Shown: positions 62,037 to 63,887 of the stretch, piece by piece | Numbering within the stretch: the stretch's first letter is position 1 | Layout: every line of letters starts with the position of its first letter | Position numbers and translations under genes: made by a program | DNA from: Pectinatus sp. | GTDB lineage: Bacteria > Bacillota > Negativicutes > Selenomonadales > Selenomonadaceae | Direction of reading: 5' to 3' | Assembly: GCA_020025075.1 (NCBI GenBank) | Contig: JAHHSR010000003.1 | Span: 1 to 63,887, forward strand | Length of the DNA stretch: 63,887 nt | The notes under the pieces: model-generated | Database searches by the model: none | Seen by the model: the letters and a program-made list of their open reading frames with translations, nothing else | What the model was told of the DNA's origin: nothing

Positions 62037-62888
62037 ATGGATTTATGGTTTACCGAAAGCCACACCGAAAATGTGAGATTTTCTGTCAAGGTTGACCGTC
62101 AGCTCTATTCGGAGCAGAGCGATTTTCAGAGAATAGATATTTTTGATTCTTGTGAATTTGGCAGAATATTGGTTTTGGACGGTTTTTTGATGCTCACGGA
62201 AAAAGATGAGTTTATTTATCATGAAATGATTGCCCACGTGCCCCTGTCTGTTTTGCCAAAAGCCGAAAATGTTCTGATTATTGGCGGCGGCGATGGCGGG
62301 ACAGCACGCGAGGTATTGCGCTATGAGACAGTAAGGCATGTCGACCTTGTGGAAATAGATGAAGCGGTTGTCAAAGCCTGTCGCCAATTTTTACCGCAAA
62401 CTGCAGCGAGCTTTTCTGACAAGCGCCTGCAATGTCATTTCGAAGACGGCTTGAAATACATTCGCCGCTGTGAAAATCAGTACGATTTGATTATCGTCGA
62501 TTCGACGGACCCGTTTGGCCCCGGTGAAGGATTATTTACCAAAGAGTTTTATGGCAACTGCTATAAGGCGCTAAAGCCGGACGGGATTATGGTCAATCAG
62601 CATGAAAGTCCTTTTTATAAAGAAGACGCATACGCCATGCAGCGGGCACATAAGAGAATATACGATTCATTTCCAATAAGTCGTATCTATCAGGCGCATA
62701 TTCCAACTTATCCTTCTGGCCACTGGCTCTTTGGCTTTGCTTCAAAAAAATATCATCCGATTATCGATGCCAATTGGAAAGAATGGAAAAAGCTGGGCTT
62801 GAAGACGCGTTATTATAATCCTAAAGTTCACGCTGGCGCATTTGCGCTGCCAAATTATGTGGAGGCGATTATTAATGAAGTTGAATAA
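62037..62888 (+). CDS. speE: Spermidine synthase
   Basis: Transfers the aminopropyl group of decarboxylated SAM to putrescine. It has 283 residues. An N-terminal beta domain (LWFTESHTENVRFSVKVDRQLYS) precedes the Rossmann domain with VLIIGGGDGGTAREVLRYE, LVEIDEAVV and the catalytic Asp in IIVDSTDPFGPGEGLFT. It overlaps speB by 14 nt. Confidence 0.95.
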   Translation: MDLWFTESHTENVRFSVKVDRQLYSEQSDFQRIDIFDSCEFGRILVLDGFLMLTEKDEFIYHEMIAHVPLSVLPKAENVLIIGGGDGGTAREVLRYETVRHVDLVEIDEAVVKACRQFLPQTAASFSDKRLQCHFEDGLKYIRRCENQYDLIIVDSTDPFGPGEGLFTKEFYGNCYKALKPDGIMVNQHESPFYKEDAYAMQRAHKRIYDSFPISRIYQAHIPTYPSGHWLFGFASKKYHPIIDANWKEWKKLGLKTRYYNPKVHAGAFALPNYVEAIINEVE

Positions 62889-63753
62889 GCATGTGGAAAC
62901 GATTTTGGGCTGTGATAAAAAGTATGATGAGGCAGATATAGTTGTCTTTGGCGCTCCTTTTGATTCGACGACTTCATTTCGTCCGGGCGCACGTTTTGCA
63001 CCGGGAAAAATGCGGACGGAATCACCTTATGCGATGGAATCGTATAGCCCCTATCTGGACCTTGACTTAGAAGATGATGCGTCGGTTTTCGATGGTGGTG
63101 ACCTGAAAGTATCATTTGGCGATACGCAAAAGACTTTGGGCATTATCAAGGATTATACAAAAAACATTCTAGACGATGGCAAAGTGCCCTTGATGCTCGG
63201 TGGAGAACATCTTGTCACGTTGGGCGCCGTACAGGCGATGGCCGAAAAATATCCCGACCTTAACATTGTCCATTTTGACGCCCATGCTGATTTGCGCAAT
63301 GAATTTTTTGGCACGAAATATTCTCATGCAACCGTTTTGCGCCGCTGTCATGACCTTGTCGGCGACGGCAGAATATTCCAGTTCGGTATCAGAAGCGGCG
63401 ACAAGGAAGAAATGAATTGGGCACGCGACCATGTCACGATGTATAAGTTCGATTTTGATGCTTTAGAAGAAACCCTTATCGGACTTGAAGGCAAGCCCAT
63501 CTACTTTACGGTCGATTTAGATGTGCTTGACCCGTCTATTTTTCCGGGTACAGGTACGCCAGAAGCTGGCGGCGTTGATTTTAATGATTTGCGCCTTGCC
63601 ATGCAGGTCGTTTCTTATCTGAATGTGGTTGGAGCAGATATGGTTGAGCTGAGCCCGTCCTGCGACTTGGGCGGCATTTCGACCTCAGTAGCCTTGAAGC
63701 TCTTGCGTGAATTTTTGCTCTCTTTGTCTAGGGCGCGCAGAGAACGCTGCTAG
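62875..63753 (+). CDS. speB: Agmatinase
   Basis: A manganese ureohydrolase that turns agmatine into putrescine and urea. It has 292 residues. Metal ligands lie in GGEHLVTLG, HFDAHADLRNEFFG (His-x-Asp-x-Ala-His-x-Asp pattern) and TVDLDVLDPSIFPGTGTPEAGG. The ATG at 62875, inside the speE tail, has GGAGG 9 nt upstream. It completes the arginine-to-spermidine set. Confidence 0.94.
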   Translation: MKLNKHVETILGCDKKYDEADIVVFGAPFDSTTSFRPGARFAPGKMRTESPYAMESYSPYLDLDLEDDASVFDGGDLKVSFGDTQKTLGIIKDYTKNILDDGKVPLMLGGEHLVTLGAVQAMAEKYPDLNIVHFDAHADLRNEFFGTKYSHATVLRRCHDLVGDGRIFQFGIRSGDKEEMNWARDHVTMYKFDFDALEETLIGLEGKPIYFTVDLDVLDPSIFPGTGTPEAGGVDFNDLRLAMQVVSYLNVVGADMVELSPSCDLGGISTSVALKLLREFLLSLSRARRERC

Positions 63754-63764
63754 AAAAATAGACA

Positions 63765-63795
63765 AAAAATGCCGGACGGGCGTCCGGCATTTTTT
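63765..63795. terminator. Terminator of the polyamine operon
   Basis: A long perfect inverted repeat AAAAATGCCGGACG-GG-CGTCCGGCATTTTT gives a strong hairpin with a U tract in both directions. It may also stop transcription from the mobile element on the right. Confidence 0.93.
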
Positions 63796-63832
63796 AGCAT
63801 GTACTACTGTGCATTTTATCTAGTTTCTTGGG

Positions 63833-63887
63833 GTGAACTACTCCCGCCTATAGAGGCGTGAGCTTCCTGCTTCTACGAGAACAGCAC
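63833..63887 (-). mobile_element. Right end of an IS200/IS605-family element with omega-RNA-like 3' hairpin (element continues beyond window)
   Basis: On the minus strand the sequence reads GAAGCAGGAAGC (63862-63873), then a hairpin CTCACGCC-TCTATA-GGCGGGAG (63841-63862, one A-G mismatch), then TAGTTCAC ending at 63833. GAAGCAGGAAGC, hairpin and TTCAC in this order is the well-known right end of tnpB-bearing IS200/IS605 elements, and is also the 3' scaffold of the TnpB guide RNA. The transposase and tnpB genes would lie to the right, outside the window. Confidence 0.7.

Noticed and set aside
1..63887. CRISPR array, prophage or rRNA genes
   Set aside because: No regularly spaced repeats, phage structural genes or rRNA sequence were seen anywhere in the window.

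Overview
The window reads as chromosomal DNA of a motile Bacillota (Firmicutes), about 45% GC by eye. The gene set (CodY, FliY, CheC/CheD, SwrD, PcrA, a CBS-domain pyrophosphatase, coaX next to birA and dusB) and the order dprA-topA-trmFO-hslV-hslU-codY-flgB to sigD match the Bacillus subtilis fla/che region. The E. coli-type SpeD and the overall gene mix make the Negativicutes (Selenomonas/Anaerovibrio relatives) my best guess. That placement is inference.

Layout. 1-147: two tandem tRNA-Lys(CTT) genes on the minus strand, the first cut by the window edge. 506-11125: housekeeping genes: a FlK-like thioesterase, a TtcA-type thiolase, family II pyrophosphatase, pcrA, ligA and gatCAB. 11347-18927: dprA, topA, trmFO, hslVU and codY. 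19428-52487: one long run of about 38 same-strand flagellar and chemotaxis genes (flgB to sigD, then fapA, an unknown basic protein and a SwrB-like protein). Candidate internal promoters lie before swrD and cheY, and a candidate terminator lies after flgE. 52530-54980: two minus-strand exported enzymes (5'-nucleotidase and polysaccharide deacetylase). 55167-59479: birA, coaX, dusB, a zinc-ribbon membrane protein and a second polysaccharide deacetylase. 59767-63753: a polyamine operon, speD-speA-speE-speB, enough to take arginine through agmatine and putrescine to spermidine. 63833-63887: what looks like the right end of an IS200/IS605-family element, with an omega-RNA-like hairpin.

The most interesting object is a 400-nt group I intron (58858-59257) that splits the second deacetylase gene inside its conserved catalytic motif. 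P3, P4, P6, P7, P8 and P9 strands can be paired by eye, and extra helices between P7 and P3 point to subgroup IA. Removing it restores a 272-residue deacetylase that aligns without a gap to the intron-free paralogue at 54171-54980. Other points of note are a structured leader before cheY, several promoters and a shared leader motif before flgB and dprA, an AT-rich replaced-looking segment in the hook protein, a signal-less lytic transglycosylase inside the flagellar operon, and a long leader with a possible upstream ORF before speD.
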